From Shewanella zhangzhouensis (GTDB lineage Bacteria; Pseudomonadota; Gammaproteobacteria; Enterobacterales; Shewanellaceae), in the NCBI RefSeq assembly GCF_019457615.1, contig NZ_CP080414.1, positions 3,979,501-4,043,500 of the forward strand: a stretch of DNA of 64,000 bases, in the 5' to 3' direction. The notes beneath the pieces were generated by a model. It made no database searches. It was not told the origin of the DNA and was given only the letters and a program-made list of their open reading frames with translations. The position numbers and the translations under genes are program-made. Below, in pieces: positions 44,222 to 51,771 of the stretch; the stretch's first letter is position 1; the number at the start of each line of letters is the position of its first letter.

Positions 44222-45494
44222 ACCCAAGCCTAATCTGCTGCTTATCGACGACGATGAAGACGTACTGGACGCCTGCCGCCAGTTGTTTAACTTATCCGGC
44301 TACCAGGTGCGGGCAACCAATTCACCGCAGAAGGCACTGGAAGTATTAAGTCGCGACTGGGACGGTGTGGTCGTGAGCGACATCTATATGCCCGCCATGC
44401 ATGGGCTGGATTTACTGGCAGCCGTGCACCATATCGACCCACAGATCCCTGTCATCATGATTACGGGGCACGCCGATATTCCACTGGCGGTGAAGGCCGT
44501 AAAACAGGGCGCCGCCGACTTTATCGAAAAGCCCCTCGACCCACCGACCTTTCTTGCCCTGGTCAAAAAGGCCGCCACCCAGCGCCATCAATTGATTGGC
44601 CAGCGGCAGAACATTCAGGACTCACTGGCCGGTCAACTCCTTGGCAGCAGCGCGCAAATCAACGATCTGCGGGAACAGCTGGGACAACTCGCCTTAACCG
44701 ACAGAGACGTGATGCTGGAAGGCCCCCGTGGGGTTGGCCGCAATACCCTGGCGGCCTTGCTGCATAAACTCGGCCCACGTTGCGATGGCCCGCTGCAACA
44801 GCTGGAATGCGCTCTGGTGGAAAGTCCGGAGAAACTGCAACAGGCGGTGGACGCGAGCCGTGGCGGCACCCTTATCCTGAGGGAGCTTGAGCATCTGCCC
44901 ACCGACAGCCAGCGTTGGCTGGCAAGCTTTCTGCTGGATCAGGAACGCAGGGGCAACAAGGATGTACGCACCATCGCCATTCTGGAAAGTCAGCCCGAAA
45001 CCCTGGTACAGGAGCAAACCCTCACTCCCGAATGCTTTTATTATTTCTCCCAGGTCAGGCTGCGGCTGCCGGCCCTGTGCGAGCGACCAAGCGATATAGT
45101 GCCGCTGTTTATGGCCTTTTTGAAAGAAAGCTGCCGCCGCCTGTCCCGTAAGATGCCCGCTGTTGAAAATCGCTACCTGGACAACCTAAAGCAGCACAGC
45201 TGGCCGGGCAACGTGCGGGAACTTCGCAACGTGGCCGAGCTCTATGCGGTGGGGATAGTCAAACTGGCCAATGTGCAGCGAATTGCGGCGGCGCCTTCTG
45301 TAAAAGGCCCATTGGATGAACTGGTGGACGACTATGAAAAGCGCCTGATAGAAGATGCGCTGTTTCTGTTCTCTGGCCGGGTGTCGGAGGCAGCAGACTA
45401 CCTCAACGTGCCCCGTAAGAAATTGTATTTGAGGATGAAAAAGTACGGTCTCGATAAGGAATGTTTTAAGCCGGTGAAACCGGGACGGAGCTGA
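44205..45494 (+). CDS. pgtA: Response regulator PgtA with degenerate AAA+ domain
   Basis: The 429-residue protein has a receiver domain (acidic DDDED near 16-20, phospho-acceptor D in VVSDIYMP near residue 59, K in EKPLD), an NtrC-like central domain, and a C-terminal helix-turn-helix of the Fis type (GRVSEAADYLNVPRKKLYLRM). The central domain is degenerate: Walker A reads EGPRGVGRNTLA without the lysine, and the GAFTGA loop that contacts sigma-54 is missing. It should therefore act without sigma-54. It is co-transcribed with pgtB. Confidence 0.87.
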   Translation: MSHLLKPKPNLLLIDDDEDVLDACRQLFNLSGYQVRATNSPQKALEVLSRDWDGVVVSDIYMPAMHGLDLLAAVHHIDPQIPVIMITGHADIPLAVKAVKQGAADFIEKPLDPPTFLALVKKAATQRHQLIGQRQNIQDSLAGQLLGSSAQINDLREQLGQLALTDRDVMLEGPRGVGRNTLAALLHKLGPRCDGPLQQLECALVESPEKLQQAVDASRGGTLILRELEHLPTDSQRWLASFLLDQERRGNKDVRTIAILESQPETLVQEQTLTPECFYYFSQVRLRLPALCERPSDIVPLFMAFLKESCRRLSRKMPAVENRYLDNLKQHSWPGNVRELRNVAELYAVGIVKLANVQRIAAAPSVKGPLDELVDDYEKRLIEDALFLFSGRVSEAADYLNVPRKKLYLRMKKYGLDKECFKPVKPGRS

Positions 45495-45558
45495 GGGTCA
45501 CTGGTCATTGGATAAAACCCGTGTTATATCAGGGAAAAGTGCAGTTCAAGGACAGCCC

Positions 45559-46050
45559 ATGACCCAGTTTGCCCTCGATGACATTCAGCATCTGCGTGAG
45601 TCGGTACAGGTGGAATTTAAGCTCGCTGCGGGACGCGATGGCCAGGGGCAGCTGCCTGAAGGCATGTGGGAGAGCTACAGCGCCTTCGCCAACACCCTTG
45701 GCGGCGAGATTATTTTGGGGGTGCGGGAGTCCCAGGGCGACTTCACTATCGAGGGTATAGCCAATCCACTGCCCATGCTGGAGGACATCTGGCGCATTCT
45801 GAAAGACCCGCGCCGGGTGTCATGCAATGTGTTGTCAGCGACTGACGTTCAAATTATTGAGCTTGCAGGCAAAAAACTTATTCGCCTGCATGTTCCCGAG
45901 GCCACCGCCCATCAAAAGCCCGTCTTCCTCGGACCGGATCCCTACACGGGTACCTTTTTCAGGGTGGATTCGTCGGATATGCGCGCCAGTCGGCGTCAGG
46001 TCAGCCAGCTGCTTAAAAAGCAGCGCCGCCTGTGCCCGCCGGAACAATAG
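45559..46050 (+). CDS. AlbA_2-type putative DNA-binding protein
   Basis: The 163-residue protein is made of one AlbA_2 (Schlafen-like) domain: LRESVQVEFKLA near the N-terminus, YSAFANTLGGEIILGVRE, LIRLHVPEA and TFFRVDSSDMRASRRQVSQLL. Such domains are found in putative regulators and some defence proteins. The role is unknown. It follows pgtA by 64 bp on the same strand. The ATG at 45559 follows AAGGACAG; a TTG at 45508 is unlikely. Confidence 0.8.
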   Translation: MTQFALDDIQHLRESVQVEFKLAAGRDGQGQLPEGMWESYSAFANTLGGEIILGVRESQGDFTIEGIANPLPMLEDIWRILKDPRRVSCNVLSATDVQIIELAGKKLIRLHVPEATAHQKPVFLGPDPYTGTFFRVDSSDMRASRRQVSQLLKKQRRLCPPEQ

Positions 46051-46070
46051 GCGTCAACAGACAATCGGCC

Positions 46071-46658
46071 TTAAAACAACCACAGCAGCAGCCCGAGGGA
46101 GGTGATGATCCCTCCAAGCCCACGCAGCAAGGGTTTGGGCGTTTCTATCAGGCTCAGATACCAGGCTACGGCGCCCCCAAACAACATAATCGCCACCGTA
46201 CCCATGCTGATCCCCAGGGTGTACCACACGGGATTGGCCCCCATGGGAATTTCAGCGCCATGGGCGTGACCATGGAACAGGGCAAAAATCCCCACCAAGG
46301 CCTGGGCAAAGGATAAAGGTACTTCGCGCCCCATCAGCAAAGCCAGGCCCAAAAGGATCCCCGACAGCGCTATGCCCGGCTCAACCCAGGGCATGGGCAC
46401 CCGCAGTAAACCAATGATGTCACCAAAGATAAAAAACAGTAAAAAGGCAAGTGGCACAGACACCTGCGCCTTTCCGCCCAGCTGCATGCCTATGAGGCTG
46501 GCAGCAAAAATGGTTAACAGATGATCGAGACCGAGGAAGGGATGGATCACACCGGACAAAAATCCTTCGTTGGCGTAAATATCGTGGGCAGCAGCAGGCC
46601 ATGCCACCATGGTTAAGATGACAATTACCAATGAAAAAATGACTTTTGGCCTGAACAT
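46071..46658 (-). CDS. HupE/UreJ family membrane protein
   Basis: The 195-residue protein has a signal peptide (ending WPAAA, then HDIYANEGF), about six transmembrane segments, the family motif HPFLGLDHLL and a His-rich FHGHAHG. HupE/UreJ proteins are thought to import nickel for hydrogenase or urease. No such enzyme is in the window, so nickel or cobalt uptake is a family-based inference. It is convergent with the AlbA_2 gene. Confidence 0.88.
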   Translation of the reverse strand: MFRPKVIFSLVIVILTMVAWPAAAHDIYANEGFLSGVIHPFLGLDHLLTIFAASLIGMQLGGKAQVSVPLAFLLFFIFGDIIGLLRVPMPWVEPGIALSGILLGLALLMGREVPLSFAQALVGIFALFHGHAHGAEIPMGANPVWYTLGISMGTVAIMLFGGAVAWYLSLIETPKPLLRGLGGIITSLGLLLWLF

Positions 46659-46768
46659 ATACTTTCCCCTTTCCTTTGAGGAAGTTATAGGCTAACAGGT
46701 CAGCAATGTTAAGGAAATGATAAATTCAGATGGAATTTGTATCGGGGATCGCTTTAGTGCTTCGCGAT

Positions 46769-47485
46769 TTACAGCAGAGCCAGCAAAGCATCCAGCTTCT
46801 GAATTTGCAGGTGAGGCAAAGGCGATGCGAGGGGGCCGGGTTCTAATCCCCCATGGGCAGGATTGAGCAGCACCGCCTGGCACCCTGCCTTGAGTGCGCC
46901 CACCACGTCGGCGCTGTGGCTGTCCCCTACATGGAGCAGCTGCTCAGACGCTATGCCAAGGCGATTGCAGCCCATCCGGAACAAATCGTCCACAGGCTTC
47001 ATACGCACACCACTGCCTGCGGCGAGCACAAACGCCAGCCGGTCTCCCAGACCTATACGCACCGGGTCAACATTGCCATTGGTAAGCCCTATCAGCGGGT
47101 ATTTTTGCCCGAGTTTTGCCAGCAGCTGCAACGAGCTTTCTGGTACCCGAAAATGGCTGCGGGCCCTGATAAATTCATCCATCACGGCACGGGCGGCCAT
47201 TGTGGCTTCTGCTTCAGGTAAGCCGAAATAGAGCAGACCTGAATGCAGGGTCAGAAGTCTCAGTGCTGTTGGGTCGTGGGCCAGCATGGGATGATGAACC
47301 AAAACCCTGAGCTTGTGATGACGCCATTCGTCCCGTCCCCAGGCTTTGGTCACAGGATAATGGCGGGCCAGATACATCTGCTGTGCAAGCTCCGCCGCCA
47401 TGATCACGGGCCGGTTGTCGTACAGGGTATCGTCCAGATCAAAACTGATGGCAGCAATGGGCTTCAGACGACGGAATATCTGCAT
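46769..47485 (-). CDS. yigB: HAD-family phosphatase YigB
   Basis: The 238-residue HAD hydrolase has the nucleophile motif SFDLDDTLYDN (about 14-24), the TNGNVD motif II and HVGDSHSADVVGAL motif IV. E. coli YigB (5-amino-6-ribitylamino-uracil phosphate phosphatase among other activities) occupies the same place after xerC. It is last in the lysA-dapF-DUF484-xerC-yigB run, with the start overlapping the xerC stop. Confidence 0.92.
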   Translation of the reverse strand: MQIFRRLKPIAAISFDLDDTLYDNRPVIMAAELAQQMYLARHYPVTKAWGRDEWRHHKLRVLVHHPMLAHDPTALRLLTLHSGLLYFGLPEAEATMAARAVMDEFIRARSHFRVPESSLQLLAKLGQKYPLIGLTNGNVDPVRIGLGDRLAFVLAAGSGVRMKPVDDLFRMGCNRLGIASEQLLHVGDSHSADVVGALKAGCQAVLLNPAHGGLEPGPLASPLPHLQIQKLDALLALL

Positions 47486-48375
47486 CAGTCCCCCTTTTTA
47501 CGGGCTCTGGGGTGAGCACCATCGTACACCTTGGCCAGATGCTGAAAATCGAGGCTGGTGTAGATTTGGGTAGTGGCGAGGTTGGCGTGCCCCAACAATT
47601 CCTGCACGGCCCGCAGATCGCCACTGGACTCCAGCATGTGTGTCGCAAAGGAATGCCTGAGTTTGTGTGGATGCACCCCAACGCTGAGCCCCTGTATTTG
47701 CGCCCATTTTTCCATACGCGCCTGAATGCTGCGATGGGAAAGCCTGCTGCCCCGGGTAGAGACAAAGAGTGCATCGTCCTGGCAGGGCATCTGTGCCCTT
47801 ACCTTCAGCCAGTCGGCAATGGCACTCAGGGCCACGCTGCCCACAGGCAAAATCCGCTCCTTGCTGCCTTTACCTATCACTCGCACTTCCCGGCTCTCGC
47901 GGTCGAGGTCCTTCATATCCAGAGCGGCCAGTTCGGCCAGACGCAGGCCACAGGAGTAAAAGAGCTCCATGATGGCTCTGTCACGCAGCGCAAGACCATC
48001 TTCAGGGGGAATGTCCAGCAGGTGATTGACCGAGTCAGGGTCGAGGTTTTTCGGCAAGGTTTTGGGCTGTTTCGGCGCACTCAGGGTAGCGGCCGGGTTG
48101 GTGTCTATCAGGCCTTCTTTCAATAAAAAATGCCCATACTGCTTCAGCGCCGACGCGGTGAGCGACAAGGAACGCGGCGACAACCCCTGGCGATGCAGCC
48201 GCGCCATCAGACCACTGAGGTCCTGGCGACTCAACTGCTGCCAGCTTCGTTGCCCCAGCAGCGCATCGGCGCGCTCCAGTTCAAAGCGATAATTACGTAC
48301 CGTCATGGGCGACAGTTGCCGCTCGGTGGCGAGATAACGGGTAAAACGTGCCAGCCAATCGGCTTGGTCAGCCAT
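47485..48375 (-). CDS. xerC: Tyrosine recombinase XerC
   Basis: The 296-residue protein has an N-terminal core-binding SAM-like domain and the catalytic domain with R in CGLRLAELAAL, K in GKGSKERILP, HKLRHSFATH, LGHANLATTQ and the nucleophile Y in IYTSLDF. With XerD it resolves chromosome dimers at dif. The start at 48375 (MADQAD) fits the family; the frame extends further upstream. It lies 2 bp after the DUF484 gene. Confidence 0.96.
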   Translation of the reverse strand: MADQADWLARFTRYLATERQLSPMTVRNYRFELERADALLGQRSWQQLSRQDLSGLMARLHRQGLSPRSLSLTASALKQYGHFLLKEGLIDTNPAATLSAPKQPKTLPKNLDPDSVNHLLDIPPEDGLALRDRAIMELFYSCGLRLAELAALDMKDLDRESREVRVIGKGSKERILPVGSVALSAIADWLKVRAQMPCQDDALFVSTRGSRLSHRSIQARMEKWAQIQGLSVGVHPHKLRHSFATHMLESSGDLRAVQELLGHANLATTQIYTSLDFQHLAKVYDGAHPRARKKGD

Positions 48376-48377
48376 GG

Positions 48378-49013
48378 TTACAACCTTGGCAGCAGATGGT
48401 CCAGAATCCGCCGCAGCTGATCCAGCAGCAAGTTGTCCATCTCGGGATGAAAATGGGCCGGATCCTGGCTGGCGATGGCAAATACCACCTGACCACAATG
48501 TTCTGACAGTCGGGTCAGTGCCACTGAGCCCACCTCAGAACCAAACAAACGCCGTGACTCACTGGCGGTGAGACGGCCGAAATAGTGCCCACGGGCGAGA
48601 CGGTTACTCCAGATGGCCGACAGTTCACTGTCCACATCATGCACAGTGATAAGCCTGACGTGGGTAAAACCGAACTCGCCTATCAGCGCCTGGGATAGGG
48701 TCTGGCGAACATCCCCCAGATCTTCGCTTTCCAGCAACTTGAACTGCAAGTCATTGTTGAAACGAAAAATTTTTTCGTTTCTGCGGGCCTGGGTCATCAG
48801 GGCCGTGATTTCTTCCTCAAGCTGGGCCACCCGACTTCTGAGCATTTCCTGACGGCGCTCAAGGAGCGATACTGTGCCTCGCTCATTGTGAGACATGCGC
48901 ATCGCCAGCAAGAGCTCAGGATAACGACCAAAAAAATCAGGGTTATCGAGCAGATACTCGCGGATTATCTGTTCATCAAAGGGCGCTTCTGTCCTGTGGT
49001 TTGGATCTGTCAT
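48378..49013 (-). CDS. DUF484 family protein
   Basis: The 211-residue protein matches DUF484 (E. coli YigA): an N-terminal helical region (YLLDNPDFFGRYPELLLAMRMS), a coiled-coil linker and a GAF-like C-terminal domain (GEFGFTHVRLITVHD, GSVALTRL). The function is unknown; the neighbourhood dapF-DUF484-xerC is conserved in gammaproteobacteria. The ATG at 49013 overlaps the dapF stop (ATGA). Confidence 0.92.
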   Translation of the reverse strand: MTDPNHRTEAPFDEQIIREYLLDNPDFFGRYPELLLAMRMSHNERGTVSLLERRQEMLRSRVAQLEEEITALMTQARRNEKIFRFNNDLQFKLLESEDLGDVRQTLSQALIGEFGFTHVRLITVHDVDSELSAIWSNRLARGHYFGRLTASESRRLFGSEVGSVALTRLSEHCGQVVFAIASQDPAHFHPEMDNLLLDQLRRILDHLLPRL

Positions 49014-49837
49014 AACTGGATTTGTCCGTCGTATACCTGCTGTGCCGGGCCTGTCATCCACAGGGGTTTGCCCTCGCCTTCCCAGTTGATGGTCAGGCTG
49101 CCACCGGGTAAGTCTACCCGGACACGGCTACCCAACTTCCCCTGAAGCTGCCCCACCACGGCGGCAGCGCAGGCGCCACTGCCACAGGCGAGGGTTTCGG
49201 CCGCACCGCGCTCGTAGACCCTGAGCTTGATATGGTCTGGGGCGACCACCTGCATAAAGCCGACGTTCACCCCTTTGGGGAAACGTTCGTGGCGTGTCAG
49301 CTGGGCGCCCACGTCTGCAACTGGTGCCTGGGTGATATCATCCACGTCAAGTACCACATGGGGATTGCCCATGGAGACTGCACCACACAAAAAGGTTTGT
49401 TGGGCCGCCTGCAGCAGATAGGTTTTTTCAAATTTTTTGGCTTTAAAGGGGATTTGTGCCGGGTCGAGTATGGGCACGCCCATATTCACGGTCACACCAC
49501 CATCGCGCTCCAGGCGCAGCGTCATCTTTCCCGCACTGGTGCTGACTTTAATTTTATGCTTTTGGGTCAGCCCTTTATTGCGCACGAAACGGGCAAAACA
49601 GCGGGCACCATTACCACATTGCTCTACTTCGCTGCCATCGGCGTTGAAGATGCGATAGTGAAAGTCCAGGTCCGGATCGTAGGGGGGCTCAACCAGCAAC
49701 AGCTGATCGAAACCGATACCGAAATTGCGGTCGGCCAGACGACGAATTTGTTCCGGCGAAAAGAACACGTTCTGGGTCACACCGTCGACAACCATAAAGT
49801 CGTTGCCCAGACCATGCATCTTGGTGAAGTGGATCAA
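49010..49837 (-). CDS. dapF: Diaminopimelate epimerase
   Basis: The 275-residue enzyme interconverts LL- and meso-diaminopimelate for lysine and peptidoglycan. It is cofactor-free and uses two cysteines, C74 in EQCGNGARC and C218 in LACGSGACAAA. It lies after lysA and is coupled to the next gene by a 4-bp overlap. Confidence 0.97.
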   Translation of the reverse strand: MIHFTKMHGLGNDFMVVDGVTQNVFFSPEQIRRLADRNFGIGFDQLLLVEPPYDPDLDFHYRIFNADGSEVEQCGNGARCFARFVRNKGLTQKHKIKVSTSAGKMTLRLERDGGVTVNMGVPILDPAQIPFKAKKFEKTYLLQAAQQTFLCGAVSMGNPHVVLDVDDITQAPVADVGAQLTRHERFPKGVNVGFMQVVAPDHIKLRVYERGAAETLACGSGACAAAVVGQLQGKLGSRVRVDLPGGSLTINWEGEGKPLWMTGPAQQVYDGQIQL

Positions 49838-49899
49838 GCTATGCTTCCTTAGCGCCGGGCCAGTGCTCCGGCGCCCAAAAATCGGGTACTTTCCCCAGT

Positions 49900-51144
49900 T
49901 TACGGCAGGAGTTGCTCTCCTTGCCAGAGCTGACTGAGTTTTTCCCGCTCGCGCACCACATACGCCTTGTCCCCATCGACCATCAGCTCGGCCGCACGGG
50001 GACGGGTGTTGTAGTTGGAGGCCATGGTAAAGCCGTAGGCACCGGCGCTGCGTATCACCAGAAGATCGCCACTGCCAGCGGCCAGTTCACGGTCTTTACC
50101 GAGGAAATCACCTGTCTCACACACAGGGCCAACCACATCACAGCGGGTCGTCGGCTGATTGGTTTTAACCGCGGGAATGATGTTCTGCCAGGCGCCGTAA
50201 AGGGAAGGACGGATAAGGTCATTCATGGCGCCATCCACAATCACAAAACGTTTGTCGCCATTGTCCTTGGTATAAAGCACCTGAGTAACGAAGATACCGG
50301 CGTTGGCGGCAATGGCACGGCCCGGCTCGAAAATCAGTTTGAGCGGACGACCATTGAGCTTTTCGAGAATGGCGGCAGCGTACACGTCCGGATGGGGCGG
50401 GGTTTCACCGTTGTAGGTCACGCCAAGGCCGCCACCCACATCGAAGTGCTCAATCACTATGCCCTGCTCTGCCAGACGGTCAATCAGTGCCAACATGCGG
50501 TCCATGGCATCGAGGAAGGGCTTAAGTTCGGTCAGCTGCGAACCAATGTGGCAATCCACACCTTTCACTTCCAGATTGGACAGCGCGGCAGCACGGGCAA
50601 ATAGCGCCTCGGCCTCTTCCATGGGAATACCGAACTTGTTTTCTTTCAGGCCAGTGGAAATATAAGGGTGAGTACCGGCATCTACGTCTGGGTTGACCCG
50701 CAGCGACACAGGCGCCACCTTGCCAAGACGACCCGCCACCTCATTGAGCAGCTCAAGCTCGGCACCGGATTCCAGATTGAAGCACATGATGCCGGTATTG
50801 AGCGCCAGCTCCATTTCCGCCACGGTTTTACCCACGCCGGAAAACACCACCTTGGCAGGGTCACCGCCGGCTTCCAGCACGCGGCTGAGTTCACCACCGG
50901 AAACGATATCGAAACCACTGCCAAGGCGGGCCAGCACATTGAGTACCGCCAGGTTGGAGTTGGCCTTGACCGCATAGCAAATCAGGTGTGGATGGCTCGC
51001 CACAGCGCCATCGAACGCATGCCAGTGGCGCTCGAGGGTGGCGCGGGAATAAACGTACAGGGGCGTGCCATGTGCAGCTGCGAGACCGGCCACATCGCAG
51101 TCTTCGGCAAACAGCCGCTCTTCACGATAGAGAAAATGATCCAA
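49900..51144 (-). CDS. lysA: Diaminopimelate decarboxylase
   Basis: The 414-residue PLP enzyme has the PLP lysine K60 in YAVKANSN, the HFDVGGGLGV and EPGRAI phosphate-binding stretches, and C in GPVCETGDFLG at the dimer interface. It makes lysine from meso-diaminopimelate. It is the first full-length enzyme of the operon after lptM (11-bp gap). Confidence 0.97.
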   Translation of the reverse strand: MDHFLYREERLFAEDCDVAGLAAAHGTPLYVYSRATLERHWHAFDGAVASHPHLICYAVKANSNLAVLNVLARLGSGFDIVSGGELSRVLEAGGDPAKVVFSGVGKTVAEMELALNTGIMCFNLESGAELELLNEVAGRLGKVAPVSLRVNPDVDAGTHPYISTGLKENKFGIPMEEAEALFARAAALSNLEVKGVDCHIGSQLTELKPFLDAMDRMLALIDRLAEQGIVIEHFDVGGGLGVTYNGETPPHPDVYAAAILEKLNGRPLKLIFEPGRAIAANAGIFVTQVLYTKDNGDKRFVIVDGAMNDLIRPSLYGAWQNIIPAVKTNQPTTRCDVVGPVCETGDFLGKDRELAAGSGDLLVIRSAGAYGFTMASNYNTRPRAAELMVDGDKAYVVREREKLSQLWQGEQLLP

Positions 51145-51155
51145 AATAGAGGTCC

Positions 51156-51317
51156 TTATTGTTTGCGCGCATCGGTGCTGGGAGTATCGGCTGCAACTGG
51201 CGCGGCCGGTTGCTGGGCCTGATTATCAGGCGCAGGCGGTGTCTTGTAGAGCGGGCCTTTCTGGCCACAGCCCAATAGCAGCAGGCTAACAAGCAATAGG
51301 GATAAATACAGTCTCAT
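51156..51317 (-). CDS. lptM: LptM/YifL-type small lipoprotein
   Basis: The 53-residue lipoprotein has a lipobox LLGC (C17) followed by GQKGPLY, the conserved N-terminus of LptM (YifL), which helps the LptDE translocon fold. The tail is Pro/Ala-rich. The longer frame to 51395 lacks a signal peptide, so the ATG at 51317 is used. It is the first gene of the lysine operon and is divergent from cyaY. Confidence 0.88.
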   Translation of the reverse strand: MRLYLSLLLVSLLLLGCGQKGPLYKTPPAPDNQAQQPAAPVAADTPSTDARKQ

Positions 51318-51397
51318 TTTTCTCAACTTCAATGCATAAGGCGCGGGTTTGGCTTTATAATCGCACTCAAGCCCAAGATTGAAAAGGATCAACACAC

Positions 51398-51730
51398 ATG
51401 GCGATGACAGACACAGAGTTTCACCATTTGGCCGACGAGATGTTCAATATCATTGAAAGTGCCATCGAAAACGCCATCGACAATGAAGACGCCGATGTGG
51501 ACATCGACAGTTCCGGTGGTGTGTTACAGCTGACCTTCGAAGACAATTCCAAGGTTGTAATCAATAAGCAGGAGCCGCTGCACGAAATCTGGCTGGCAAC
51601 CCGCTTTGGTGGTTATCACTTTGGTTTTAAAGAAGGTAAATGGATTGACGAGCGTAACGGCGGTGCCGAATTTATGCCGTTTTTGAAAGAGTCCATCAAG
51701 CGCCAGGCCAATCTGAACCTTTGCTGGTAG
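51398..51730 (+). CDS. cyaY: Frataxin-like protein CyaY
   Basis: The 110-residue frataxin homologue has an acidic first helix (EMFNIIESAIENAIDNEDADVD in part), the EPLHEIWLATRFGGYHF strand core and the WIDERNG loop. It regulates iron-sulfur cluster assembly by IscS. It is divergent from lptM and convergent with cyaA. A second ATG two codons in (51404) is equally possible. Confidence 0.95.
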   Translation: MAMTDTEFHHLADEMFNIIESAIENAIDNEDADVDIDSSGGVLQLTFEDNSKVVINKQEPLHEIWLATRFGGYHFGFKEGKWIDERNGGAEFMPFLKESIKRQANLNLCW

Positions 51731-51747
51731 GCTGAACACTGCGTCAA

Positions 51748-51771
51748 TTGGGGGCTAAAACTCGGCCCCCA
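51748..51771. terminator. Hairpin between cyaY and cyaA
   Basis: A 6-bp G/C stem (51750-51755 with 51765-51770) across the cyaA stop; no good T-run. A weak terminator for the convergent pair. Confidence 0.35.
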
